A DNA stretch of 64,000 nt from Aedes albopictus (lineage: Eukaryota; Arthropoda; Insecta; Diptera; Culicidae). Shown one piece after another: positions 44,178 through 54,649 of this stretch. The position numbers and the translations under genes were made by a program. The first letter of the stretch is position 1, and the number at the start of each line of letters is the position of its first letter. The DNA is taken from the NCBI RefSeq assembly GCF_035046485.1, contig NC_085137.1, positions 443,862,334 to 443,926,333 on the forward strand, read 5' to 3'. Below the pieces are notes generated by a model. The model was not told the origin of the DNA. It did not search any database and was given only the letters and a program-made list of their open reading frames with translations.

Positions 44178-44677
44178 NNNNNNNNNNNNNNNNNNNNNNN
44201 NNNNNNNNNNNNNNNNNNNNNNNNNNNNNNNNNNNNNNNNNNNNNNNNNNNNNNNNNNNNNNNNNNNNNNNNNNNNNNNNNNNNNNNNNNNNNNNNNNNN
44301 NNNNNNNNNNNNNNNNNNNNNNNNNNNNNNNNNNNNNNNNNNNNNNNNNNNNNNNNNNNNNNNNNNNNNNNNNNNNNNNNNNNNNNNNNNNNNNNNNNNN
44401 NNNNNNNNNNNNNNNNNNNNNNNNNNNNNNNNNNNNNNNNNNNNNNNNNNNNNNNNNNNNNNNNNNNNNNNNNNNNNNNNNNNNNNNNNNNNNNNNNNNN
44501 NNNNNNNNNNNNNNNNNNNNNNNNNNNNNNNNNNNNNNNNNNNNNNNNNNNNNNNNNNNNNNNNNNNNNNNNNNNNNNNNNNNNNNNNNNNNNNNNNNNN
44601 NNNNNNNNNNNNNNNNNNNNNNNNNNNNNNNNNNNNNNNNNNNNNNNNNNNNNNNNNNNNNNNNNNNNNNNNNNNNN
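44178..44677. other. Assembly gap, 500 N, at the end of the satellite
   Basis: The gap follows the 135-bp array directly, so the array length is probably collapsed or truncated here. Confidence 0.99.
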
Positions 44678-45395
44678 TTAGAATTTTTGAACTTCGTTTT
44701 GATATCCAAAATTAATTTAAAAATGATTATTTTACAATCTTAAATTCTTAATCTTCGAAAATATCAATAATAATATTATTATTATGATTTAATCTCGGTT
44801 GTGAAAACTCGCGTTACATTTGAAAAGGGCCTATCCCCAGAACGTAAACATTGAGAAAAATCGGTGCTATCGGTGCAAACATTTTCCATCACATTTCTTA
44901 TTCGTATTTCACCGTTTTCGGATTTTTCAACATGCTTTTCGTTTTAATGACACAAGAATAGATGTATCTATGCTTCAATAATCAAGTTTGCAATAAAAAT
45001 TATCAAAAAAGTATGAACAATTATGGATAAACATGTTAAGCTAATTTTAAAATTTTCACCCGGTGTAAGCCTTATTGTGAGTCTTTCTAAAATTTTCTTA
45101 GCGTGGATTGGTCCCTCGAGTGAGTCCGTTGTTGACATCGTATCAAGGCTTGGCCGTTTTTGAGAGAGAGAATTCTCTCTCTCGGCGCTCGGGCCGAGAG
45201 CCGTTCGGAAAATTTTCGGTTGTTGGCCCTTTAAACGAGAGGACCAACAAATAAAAACAAAATTTTACCGTTACTGGCCCATTTGGAACACGGGCTTATG
45301 AATGATTGGGAAAAAAAGCAATGATCGGTCGTTTTGAAGGTGGGGTTTATTCTTATAAGATTAACGGTTAGGCGGGTGATGTTTGCACAGTATGT

Positions 45396-45832
45396 TATTG
45401 CGCAGTTCCCACCCAACTGGACCCCTTTCGCAGTTATTATAAGTGCGGGATCGTGAACAAAACTGCGATTTTGCATCGAATCGTTTCGGTGTCTTCTGCG
45501 CACTTATTCAACACTTTGTGATGCATAAGTGCGCAGAAGACACCGACACGATTCGATGCAAAATCGCAGTTTTATTCACGATCCCGCACTTATACTACAG
45601 TAAAACCTCCATGAGTCGATATTGAAGGGACCATCGACTCAAGGAAATATCGAGTAGTGGAACAAAAATCCTTTGGGAGTCTTTTTGGCGGGACCATCAT
45701 AGTAACCCAGAAATTATTTTTTAGTATGGAAAAATTTACCTCCATGAGTCGATATCGAGTCAAGGAACATCGACTCATGGAGGTTCGACTGTAACTGCGA
45801 AAGGGGTCCAGTGGGGTGGGAAATGCGCAATA
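45396..45832. mobile_element. Long hairpin element interrupted by a pogo-like MITE
   Basis: The left arm 'tattgcgcagttccc' to 'ataagtgcgggatcgtga' pairs with the right arm, centre near 45517. The right arm is split by 45598-45791; removing it restores pairing through 'gcagttattataagtgc' and 'aactgcgaaaggggtcc'. Frames here are hairpin artefacts. Confidence 0.8.
45598..45791. mobile_element. 194-bp pogo-like MITE, TA target duplication
   Basis: The ends CAGTAAAACCTCCATGAGTC and GACTCATGGAGGTTCGACTG are flanked by TA (45596-45597 and 45792-45793). The undisturbed partner arm of the host hairpin shows only one TA, proving the insertion. CAGT...ACTG ends plus TA fit the pogo/Tc1-mariner superfamily. 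Internal 'atcgactca' motifs repeat several times. Confidence 0.88.
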
Positions 45833-46360
45833 GTGGTTTCTGCTTTTAGTGGTGTTGCGTGTACGTACACGTTGCATTATACGAACACTACTTGAGTTAC
45901 TGGTGGAAAATAGTAAACAAAAATCAGCTGTTCCCGGCAAAATCAAATGGGCATATTTTCAACCAGTAGATTTGCATTAAGCCTGGAACACATAGCGTCC
46001 GTTCCGTCGAGGTTTGCGTTTTTTTGACAGTTTTCCCATGGGAAATGTGTCAAACTACTGTCACGCACACGCAAACGTATGCATTGTGTGGGGCACTTTT
46101 GTGTTCGTGACGCCGGGCTGCGAAACCACTATACTGTTGGGGGATGCTATGCATATGCATATGCATCCATGGATTGATACCTTTCGATTTGTTTACATTT
46201 TAGGGATAGGCCCTTTTCAAATGTAACGCGAGAAAAGCGCCAAAACAGATATTTTATTTCCGTGTTCAAAAGAAAGAGTGCGTTCAAAACCCTTCGTTCT
46301 GTCATTTTCATTCCCTTTTTTGATGTTCTCTTTTTCTGTGTTTTTTCATCTTTCGAGACG
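45833..46360. other. Unassigned sequence to 23-N gap
   Basis: 45980-46150 is GC-balanced, with 'tttgcgt' and 'acgcaaac' words in both orientations, perhaps a further MITE. The right TIR of the 44.8-kb element lies at 46190-46236. Confidence 0.35.
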
Positions 46361-46383
46361 NNNNNNNNNNNNNNNNNNNNNNN
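46361..46383. other. Assembly gap, 23 N
   Basis: A short estimated-size gap. Confidence 0.99.
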
Positions 46384-46677
46384 GCGAGAACCTTATGGTG
46401 GTAAAGGAGGCGCTATGCACTGCTTACAGCCAGGTCAGTGAATCAAAATTCAACCATCGCGCAACAATAACGACAATGTCGCAACCTGAATTTGTTGCGA
46501 CATTCTACCCAATGCGACATACGTTTGTCCCAACTTGAACAGAACAGGACAAAGATCGTGCACCACGAATTTAGAGATTTTTAAGCCTTGTATTGTGATT
46601 TTCGAGCGGTAACTTCGAGTCGGTAAACACTGCAACGCTGCTGAAGATATATCATCAAAAAGTTTCGATTTTGGGTT

Positions 46678-47177
46678 NNNNNNNNNNNNNNNNNNNNNNN
46701 NNNNNNNNNNNNNNNNNNNNNNNNNNNNNNNNNNNNNNNNNNNNNNNNNNNNNNNNNNNNNNNNNNNNNNNNNNNNNNNNNNNNNNNNNNNNNNNNNNNN
46801 NNNNNNNNNNNNNNNNNNNNNNNNNNNNNNNNNNNNNNNNNNNNNNNNNNNNNNNNNNNNNNNNNNNNNNNNNNNNNNNNNNNNNNNNNNNNNNNNNNNN
46901 NNNNNNNNNNNNNNNNNNNNNNNNNNNNNNNNNNNNNNNNNNNNNNNNNNNNNNNNNNNNNNNNNNNNNNNNNNNNNNNNNNNNNNNNNNNNNNNNNNNN
47001 NNNNNNNNNNNNNNNNNNNNNNNNNNNNNNNNNNNNNNNNNNNNNNNNNNNNNNNNNNNNNNNNNNNNNNNNNNNNNNNNNNNNNNNNNNNNNNNNNNNN
47101 NNNNNNNNNNNNNNNNNNNNNNNNNNNNNNNNNNNNNNNNNNNNNNNNNNNNNNNNNNNNNNNNNNNNNNNNNNNNN
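46678..47177. other. Assembly gap, 500 N
   Basis: Default-size gap. Frames crossing it carry no information. Confidence 0.99.
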
Positions 47178-47199
47178 AATTCAATTTTCCCTTAGAATT

Positions 47200-49135
47200 C
47201 TGTAGGGTTTTTTTCAAAGATTCAGTCTGAAATTTTCTCCGTGATCTCCATCAACAATGCTATGAAATGTACTAAGAATTTTGATAAATATAAAAAAAAC
47301 TTTTCTGAAAAATTCGGGTATTTGTAGGATTTTCTCCTTAATCCAAGTCAGAGGTTTACTCAGAGGTCTTGTATATCTTCATCGTGAAACCTACTAGAGA
47401 TTGTTTTCAAACCTGTTGAAAATTTTCAAGAAAAATTTGAAACTCTCGAAAATGCAATTTACATCAAACCGAAAAATCAAAATATTTTCTTCGGAATGTT
47501 GTAGGAATTGCTCCTAAGACGGAGTTCGAGATTTTTTTTTAGAGTTCTTCATATATTGGCTATTGTTGTCCAAGCTCTGCCAGAAATAAAAAAAAATACA
47601 ATAAATGATCAATCGGAGTTAACTCTTCGAATTTTCATAGGAATTTCTCCTAAGACTTAGTTGAAGAATTTCTCTGAGGTCTTCTTGAAATGCACTATTA
47701 AATTCCTTTGAAATTGTTTACCTAGCTCTAATAGAAACTTTCTATTCAAGTTAGGGGAACAATTTCAAAACTATAAACCACAGAACTAATCAATTGATTG
47801 ATTGGAAAAAAAAACATGCAAAAACTTTCTAAGAGCCCCTTGCCATGAATTTGTAAAAAACTTTCAAATGTACAATTAACATAAAGAAGAAAACTTGTGG
47901 ACTTATCCCTTCGAATTTTTGTAGGAGTATTTCCAAAGGCTTAGCAAGGGTTTTTCATGGAGCTCTGAATAAAATTAACCATGAACTCTACTAAAAATTG
48001 TTTTCCAAACTCTACCCTATTTTTTATCTGTATTAACGAGATTTTTAGCCCTAGGCTAGTTCATCTCGGGACCCACGTTTTACTTCCCTTCCGAAGGAAG
48101 AGCTCACATTTTGAGAGTTTGTCGGGAGTGGGATTCGATCCCAGGTCCTCGGCAAGATAGTCAGGTGATTTAACCACCACACCAGGTCCGCTCCCTTAAC
48201 TCTACCCTAGGTATTTTATGGAAACTTTTGAAAAACTTTCAAAACATTTTTAGGATTGTTGAAATTATCCTTGTTAACAAAAATGGTGAAAATATTTCTC
48301 ACAGCAAACACTGAGGACATGAACGGAATTTTGTTCTGCTTATTTTCAACAAAATTATGTAAAAACCCGGTAGGATAGAGTTTTAGCAATTATGCGTAAT
48401 TATTCGGAATATTCTCCGATGGGGTTATTCTTCTTTGAATTCTACAAAGATTTTTTCTCATTTCTGCAAAAAAATCTGGAAATTTTGCCCAAAATGCAAA
48501 ACTGGTATCTTAAAAAAAGTTGTCTGAGGAATGGCTTATGGAAAATTCAAGAGCTTCCTGATTGATTGATTGAAAAAAAAACATGCAAAACTATTCAAAG
48601 CGTTCTTCATAAACTTCATCATGAAATCCTCTCAACATTTTTTTCGCAGAATTTGTGAAAAACTTTCAAAAGTTCAATTTACACAAAATATAAAACTTGT
48701 GGAATTACCTCTTAGGATTTTTAATGAAGTTTCTTCAAAGACTTAGCTAGAGATATTCTAAGAGCTTTTCATGAACTTCGCTATGAACTCTACTGGAAAT
48801 TGTTTTCCCAGCTCTACTTAACTATTTTAAGGAAATTTTGGGGAACTTTCAAAAATAATTGAGATTATTGAAACACTCCCAGTTAAAAAATGTGGAAAAA
48901 ACTTTTTAAAGCAAACATTCAGAACATAAACCAAAACTTTATCAAACTGTTGTGTTGAATATTTTTTTAAGAATTTCTGCAAATTATTCGGAATGTTCTT
49001 CGAAGTGGATATTCTTCTACAAATTGTTTTTCACTTCTGAAAAACACAATCTAGAAATATTGCCAACATTTCCAAACTTGAGCCTAAAAAAGTTGTCCCA
49101 AAAATCCTTTTTGGGCAACTTCTAGAGCTACCTGA
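47200..49135 (+). repeat. Diverged tandem repeat block, main unit about 600 bp
   Basis: Ordered blocks 'aaaaaaacatgcaaaa', 'aaaaactttcaaa', 'aaacttgtgga', 'gaactctact', 'tggaaattgttttcc', 'gcaaacat' and 'aattattcggaat' occur at about 47810-48430 and again at about 48570-48990. After subtracting the SINE and its duplication (about 190 bp) the period is about 600 bp. Earlier, more diverged copies reach back to 47200. No coding. Confidence 0.65.
48020..48197 (-). mobile_element. Full-length tRNA-derived SINE, 178 bp, 12-bp target duplication
   Basis: 'aactctacccta' occurs at 48008-48019 and 48198-48209. On the minus strand the head has an A-box-like 'tggtgtggtgg' and B box 'gggatcgaatccc'. The body includes 'cttccttcggaaggg'. 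The 3' part starts CCGAGATGAACTAGCC and folds into an outer stem CGAGAT/ATCTCG and inner stem TAGCC/GGCTA, before an A-rich end. The 3' part is homologous to the short retroposons at 9.5 and 27.3 kb. A second copy is at 53756-53907. Confidence 0.88.
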
Positions 49136-49179
49136 AAAACATGGTGAAAGGAACATGGAATATTGCATCGAAACACCAC

Positions 49180-49249
49180 CCTCGCCACCATCGCATCCAC
49201 CACCACCCACCAAACCACCGCCCACCACCAAAACAACCCCGCCAAATCC
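49180..49249. repeat. CCA/CCN-rich low-complexity tract, cut by gap
   Basis: Imperfect 'ccacca' and 'cccacc' units. The Pro/Thr/Ser-rich plus frame is a consequence of composition. The tract runs into a 23-N gap, suggesting an assembly problem. Confidence 0.7.
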
Positions 49250-49272
49250 NNNNNNNNNNNNNNNNNNNNNNN
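49250..49272. other. Assembly gap, 23 N
   Basis: Short estimated gap next to low-complexity sequence. Confidence 0.99.
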
Positions 49273-49944
49273 AGTGTTTGGACGAAAAAGTGATCAGTGA
49301 ACCACTCGGCAGTTTTTCTTCCCTTCTGTTGGTTCTGTTTCAATTACCAAGCGGTGTATGTTCTCTCGTCGAGTCGCATGGTTCACGAAGGAACACAAAG
49401 AGGATACTCCGATATAAACAAGCTGCGGCGATGAGCGGGCATCGCTAAGTGTAACACTTACCGATGATCGCTCATCGTTGGCTTGGGGCAATTGTGAATA
49501 ATCGTTATTTTCATCAGTATTTAATGCGTTTTCGCTTTAAAAACGTGAAATACTATTTAATTCAACTGTATTCATGACGTTGCAGGTTGTGTAGTCACAA
49601 TAAAAAAAGAATTATGGCAATAAAATATTCTTACCGAATGCATCGCTTTCATTAGCGTCATCGAGCATCTTCTCTCTTGATTGCGCTCTCGTATCGAACC
49701 GGGCAAGAGAATGAACAGCATTTCGGGGAGCGTTCCCGATCATGTTGGTTCATGAAATGTTACATTCGCGAATGTATCACTTGCTGAGCATGGACCATTC
49801 AGTGGTTCGCGATAAAAATCCACACACTGCGTAACGGCATAAAAAAGGTCATACAGTTATACTTACACTTTTTATGTTATCGAGTATTTCATTCCCCAAA
49901 TTTTAACCCGTAATGCCCAAGTTGTCATACAATTTTAATCTTAA
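49273..49944. other. Unassigned sequence
   Basis: 'gcgatgagcgggcatcgct' and 'ccgatgatcgctcatcg' form local inverted words near 49430-49475. No further structure or coding recognised. Confidence 0.35.
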
Positions 49945-49946
49945 TA

Positions 49947-50417
49947 CAGGTACTCTTCGATATAACGTACAAAAAAGTTTTCTCTTTGTACGTTATATCG
50001 AAGTGTACGTTATATCGAAGCAGAGAAAAATTTAATATTTTTTATGTTAGTATTGATGTATTCGACGTGAAATTAATCCCAAATAATGATTTCGGTGAAA
50101 TTCACAAAACCAATAATGAAAAACTTGAGTTTTCACGAAAAAGTCATTTCGTTTTTTGTGCTTCGATATAACTTACATTTTGCTTCGATATAACGTACAC
50201 TAAATTTTCTCCCAAATTGCGCTTATTCTGGGTAACAAGGCTAATGCTGCAACAAAACATTGATTTGAGTGATTTCGTAGTTTATCTAAGGGCTATTCCT
50301 GGGAAAAATAAAAAATTTCAATGTTGTACGTCATATCGAAGCAAAATGTACGTTATATCGAATTCGCTATATCGAGGATAGCGTTATCGAGGGTATCGTT
50401 ATATCGAAGATTACCTG
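49947..50417. mobile_element. 471-bp pogo-like MITE with internal repeats
   Basis: The ends CAGGTACTCTTCGATATAAC and the complement of CAGGTAATCTTCGATATAAC are flanked by TA on both sides (49945-49946 and 50418-50419). The core 'acgttatatcgaag' or its complement recurs at least eight times, in both orientations, at both ends and near 50160-50200. Such iterated subterminal motifs may be transposase-binding sites. The frame at 49986-50171 is not a gene. Confidence 0.85.
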
Positions 50418-50500
50418 TATAAATTTGCTATCAACAGTCCAGTTCCTATGCAATGAACATGATTTCATGAAAAAAATGGACAGTTATTAATTGAAGGGCT

Positions 50501-51000
50501 NNNNNNNNNNNNNNNNNNNNNNNNNNNNNNNNNNNNNNNNNNNNNNNNNNNNNNNNNNNNNNNNNNNNNNNNNNNNNNNNNNNNNNNNNNNNNNNNNNNN
50601 NNNNNNNNNNNNNNNNNNNNNNNNNNNNNNNNNNNNNNNNNNNNNNNNNNNNNNNNNNNNNNNNNNNNNNNNNNNNNNNNNNNNNNNNNNNNNNNNNNNN
50701 NNNNNNNNNNNNNNNNNNNNNNNNNNNNNNNNNNNNNNNNNNNNNNNNNNNNNNNNNNNNNNNNNNNNNNNNNNNNNNNNNNNNNNNNNNNNNNNNNNNN
50801 NNNNNNNNNNNNNNNNNNNNNNNNNNNNNNNNNNNNNNNNNNNNNNNNNNNNNNNNNNNNNNNNNNNNNNNNNNNNNNNNNNNNNNNNNNNNNNNNNNNN
50901 NNNNNNNNNNNNNNNNNNNNNNNNNNNNNNNNNNNNNNNNNNNNNNNNNNNNNNNNNNNNNNNNNNNNNNNNNNNNNNNNNNNNNNNNNNNNNNNNNNNN
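50501..51000. other. Assembly gap, 500 N
   Basis: Default-size gap. Confidence 0.99.
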
Positions 51001-51281
51001 CACTGGTTATTGAAATTGGTTAGTTGATATCTTCTGGCGCCAATCAGGGTATGCAATGCATGGTGAATGTGATAATTGTAGGGAAACGATATAACCGAGT
51101 GAAATTAAGTCCAAAAATGAGTGCATCACCAGAATTCACGCCATGGGATATTAAAAATTCTTTTGTTGTAAAAGAAAACTATTCCTGAGAATCAAAAATT
51201 GTGTTTTCATAAAAACTGTGAAACTGTTACACTTGTGCAATTATAAAAAAAAGATACTTTCGATCATTTCATAGAGCAAAG

Positions 51282-51781
51282 NNNNNNNNNNNNNNNNNNN
51301 NNNNNNNNNNNNNNNNNNNNNNNNNNNNNNNNNNNNNNNNNNNNNNNNNNNNNNNNNNNNNNNNNNNNNNNNNNNNNNNNNNNNNNNNNNNNNNNNNNNN
51401 NNNNNNNNNNNNNNNNNNNNNNNNNNNNNNNNNNNNNNNNNNNNNNNNNNNNNNNNNNNNNNNNNNNNNNNNNNNNNNNNNNNNNNNNNNNNNNNNNNNN
51501 NNNNNNNNNNNNNNNNNNNNNNNNNNNNNNNNNNNNNNNNNNNNNNNNNNNNNNNNNNNNNNNNNNNNNNNNNNNNNNNNNNNNNNNNNNNNNNNNNNNN
51601 NNNNNNNNNNNNNNNNNNNNNNNNNNNNNNNNNNNNNNNNNNNNNNNNNNNNNNNNNNNNNNNNNNNNNNNNNNNNNNNNNNNNNNNNNNNNNNNNNNNN
51701 NNNNNNNNNNNNNNNNNNNNNNNNNNNNNNNNNNNNNNNNNNNNNNNNNNNNNNNNNNNNNNNNNNNNNNNNNNNNNNNNN
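51282..51781. other. Assembly gap, 500 N
   Basis: Default-size gap. Only about 280 bp of unassigned AT-rich sequence separates it from the previous gap. Confidence 0.99.
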
Positions 51782-52420
51782 ACAAAATAAACAAATGTCA
51801 AACGTTTTTTACTAACCATGCGTAAAAAGAAAATTTCGCTTCGTAGAATGCAACTAAGCTTTGCAGTTATCACTGACGATTGATTGGATCGCAGAGAAGC
51901 AAAGCAACATGTTTTCATGAGCATATGACGGTGCGTGTGTGAGAAGAGGAAAGGAAACATGCTCTCGGTTGGAAGTAAAAGTTATTTATAAACAGAACCA
52001 ATGTAGAAAGCGTTCTGGTTGTTTTCGAACGGCTTCAACAAGCGCCCACAGATGGGTGGCTAGCACTGGTAGGTACCAATCAGAAGATACGTGAATCGAA
52101 GCGTGATATCTAAGTGGACGAACGTGTGGGATTTTTTTAAGCTTGATTTATGTAATTCCGACAAAAAAAGAGACAGAAAAACTTGTCGGAGCAATTTTGT
52201 ACGAAACGAACTCATGCACATTACGAAGCTTTTCGTTGCAGAAAACAACGAACGGCATTTGTAAACATGACGAGCGATTTCGTACAATGAAACAAAATAT
52301 ATTTTCAGTGGAGAAAGTTTTTTTTTTTTGAGAAACACCAGATCTTGACATTTCATGCACTTTTAAGGATTTTGGCATCGATTTCGAAATTTTTCATGTA
52401 CATGGATATTTTTCGTGTAG
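51782..52420. other. AT-rich stretch without recognised feature
   Basis: Short frames overlap on both strands (52060-52378) with opposing words ('gtttcatt' and 'aatgaaac'), hinting at a weak inverted repeat. No element boundaries defined. Confidence 0.35.
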
Positions 52421-52421
52421 A

Positions 52422-52715
52422 AGCGGGTGAGGCAGGTTAGGAACTGTCTGGCCGTGCCCGCAAGGCTAGGAGAATACTAACCCCGAAGGTCGGCAATAAT
52501 GTCGGCAAGTCGGACTCCAGCCAGGCGTCCCGGAGAGCTGAGAAGGGTAGACCTGAAAAGGCTGGCCCGTTCCGGATGGAAGCTGGGACGATGGAAGGGC
52601 ACAAGTAGTTGTGAGCGTTGTTAGGCCCTCAGCAACCACAGGGTAGGGTGAACCACGCATCTGATCGTGCGATAACGGGATCGGTGGAATCGCATGCATG
52701 CGCGTGGCGTCTGCA
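52422..52715. other. GC-rich island of foreign composition
   Basis: About 290 bp ('gtgcccgcaaggctagg', 'cagccaggcgtcccgg', 'gacgatggaagggcac') contrast sharply with AT-rich flanks. Frames are open but unrecognised (minus 52466-52699). Probably a fragment of a retrotransposon leader or ORF. No boundaries or target duplication seen. Confidence 0.4.
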
Positions 52716-53000
52716 GCAAAATGTATAGGAGAATAGGAGGTCGCCTAACGTTTTCATCGATATATTATTGTTGCAGTCAATGCAAACCTAAACTTTTGAA
52801 TGTTTTGGAAAGCTTAGACTCTCAGGTTTCTAATGATGAGTTCGGATTTGAAATCGGTGTTTGCGAACACAGCGAAAATCGCAATTTAATGATAAAATTT
52901 AAAATGGCGACCAAATCCAAGATGGCTACCAAAAAATTTTCAACTTCAAATGAAAGGTCTATACTTTCCCTTCATAGAAAAGTGAAGTTTTGTATATGTT
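52716..53000. other. Unassigned sequence with repeated 'atggc' words before gap
   Basis: 'aaaatggcgaccaaatcc' and 'aagatggctaccaaa' occur next to each other at 52900-52933. No recognised gene. The gap follows. Confidence 0.35.
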
Positions 53001-53500
53001 NNNNNNNNNNNNNNNNNNNNNNNNNNNNNNNNNNNNNNNNNNNNNNNNNNNNNNNNNNNNNNNNNNNNNNNNNNNNNNNNNNNNNNNNNNNNNNNNNNNN
53101 NNNNNNNNNNNNNNNNNNNNNNNNNNNNNNNNNNNNNNNNNNNNNNNNNNNNNNNNNNNNNNNNNNNNNNNNNNNNNNNNNNNNNNNNNNNNNNNNNNNN
53201 NNNNNNNNNNNNNNNNNNNNNNNNNNNNNNNNNNNNNNNNNNNNNNNNNNNNNNNNNNNNNNNNNNNNNNNNNNNNNNNNNNNNNNNNNNNNNNNNNNNN
53301 NNNNNNNNNNNNNNNNNNNNNNNNNNNNNNNNNNNNNNNNNNNNNNNNNNNNNNNNNNNNNNNNNNNNNNNNNNNNNNNNNNNNNNNNNNNNNNNNNNNN
53401 NNNNNNNNNNNNNNNNNNNNNNNNNNNNNNNNNNNNNNNNNNNNNNNNNNNNNNNNNNNNNNNNNNNNNNNNNNNNNNNNNNNNNNNNNNNNNNNNNNNN
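53001..53500. other. Assembly gap, 500 N
   Basis: Default-size gap. Confidence 0.99.
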
Positions 53501-53755
53501 ATGAGCACTAGTGAGGTGATAATTTGCATCATTGCTTATGAAAAAGATATCTTATTCATAAGTCATTCGAAGTATTTTTCATCCATTGCAATTATAGTAA
53601 CCTCTTTTTTTACGCTGCCATACATGTAAGAAAATAACTTCTTAGTGAAACTATTAATGGTTTTCACCATACTGAATATAATAAAATCGCTTGGGGTTTT
53701 ATTTCTTTTTATTTATTTTTTTCATTTTTATTTTTTTTTTATTTTTTTACTTTTT

Positions 53756-53907
53756 ATAACGAGAATTGTAACTCGGGCTAATGCAACGGCTTCACTTCCC
53801 TTCCAAAGGAAGAACTTACGTTGTGTGAGCATATCGGGAGTGGGATTCGATCCCAGGTCCTCGGAGAGATGATCACGGGCTTTACCCATCACACCAGGTC
53901 CGCTCTA
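53756..53907 (-). mobile_element. tRNA-derived SINE, diverged copy of 48020-48197
   Basis: 'gagtgggattcgatcccagg', 'tcctcgg' and 'caccaggtccgctc' match the 48.1-kb copy, including the B box on the minus strand. The 3' stem-loop region is shortened to CGAG-TTACAATT-CTCG but the stem is kept. A T-rich tract (complement of an A-rich tail) precedes it at 53695-53755. Confidence 0.8.
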
Positions 53908-54649
53908 CAAATCGCCTAAATGATTTTTGCCATATTTTTTGCGCCCTTTAGTGTGCAGAAGAGGTGACAAAGGAGGAATTTCCCGTAAAATTTTATTCAA
54001 ACAAAAAAAATTAAAATCGGTAAACTGGTTCAAAAGTTATGATTTTTTGAAAAAAAAAGCTTTTGAAAAGCGCTTTTTTAGGACCACCCTATCTAAAAGT
54101 TGGTTATCCTAATGACGAAATAAAAAAAAATACGAGTCTAACTATTTTCGATGAACTACAAACCCACCAAGTATGTATCACGACAATCGGAGTTGCACTA
54201 TATCGTTTTTCTATGGAATGGCTGTATGAAAAGACTGAATAATATGATATATGTGGTTATTTTTGGCAAAACTGCGAGTTAACAGATTTTATTTTGATTT
54301 CAAAGCACATTTTGTCCATCTGGACATCTTCTTTAAACGACGAAACTTTGTCTGAATATTTTCAATGTCTGTGGTAGAATCGTCCTAATCTCCCCACCAG
54401 CTAAAAGCATTTGGTGGGCTTTTTGTGCAATAGGTTCGCATTTTGCTTGAAATTTGAATTGAATAAAAAAAACAATGCTGAAAGAGTCATAGAATATTTA
54501 TTTCTTTTAAAGAATTTTTGACAGTTGCTGTATTGAAGCTCAGTAAAATCGATTACCAAAATTGTCAAAATAGTATTGCAGTTCAAATTTCGTCTAGAAG
54601 CACTGAAAAAGTATTTCAGAAGAAATTTAGTAGAATCTTGAAACTATTA
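53908..54649. other. AT-rich stretch without recognised feature
   Basis: Nothing specific seen. Confidence 0.4.

Larger units (their letters stand above)
44810..46236. mobile_element. TIR element of about 1.43 kb with nested foldback
   Basis: 'ctcgcgttacatttgaaaag' at the left is matched by 'cttttcaaatgtaacgcgag' at the right, with 'ggcctatccc' and 'gtaaac' also paired, giving arms of about 45 bp. No transposase. Contains the hairpin 45396-45832 and the pogo-like MITE 45598-45791. Confidence 0.65.

Noticed and set aside
49155..49448. Proline-rich ORF
   Set aside because: Low-complexity CCA tract interrupted by an N gap; the remainder has no recognisable domain.
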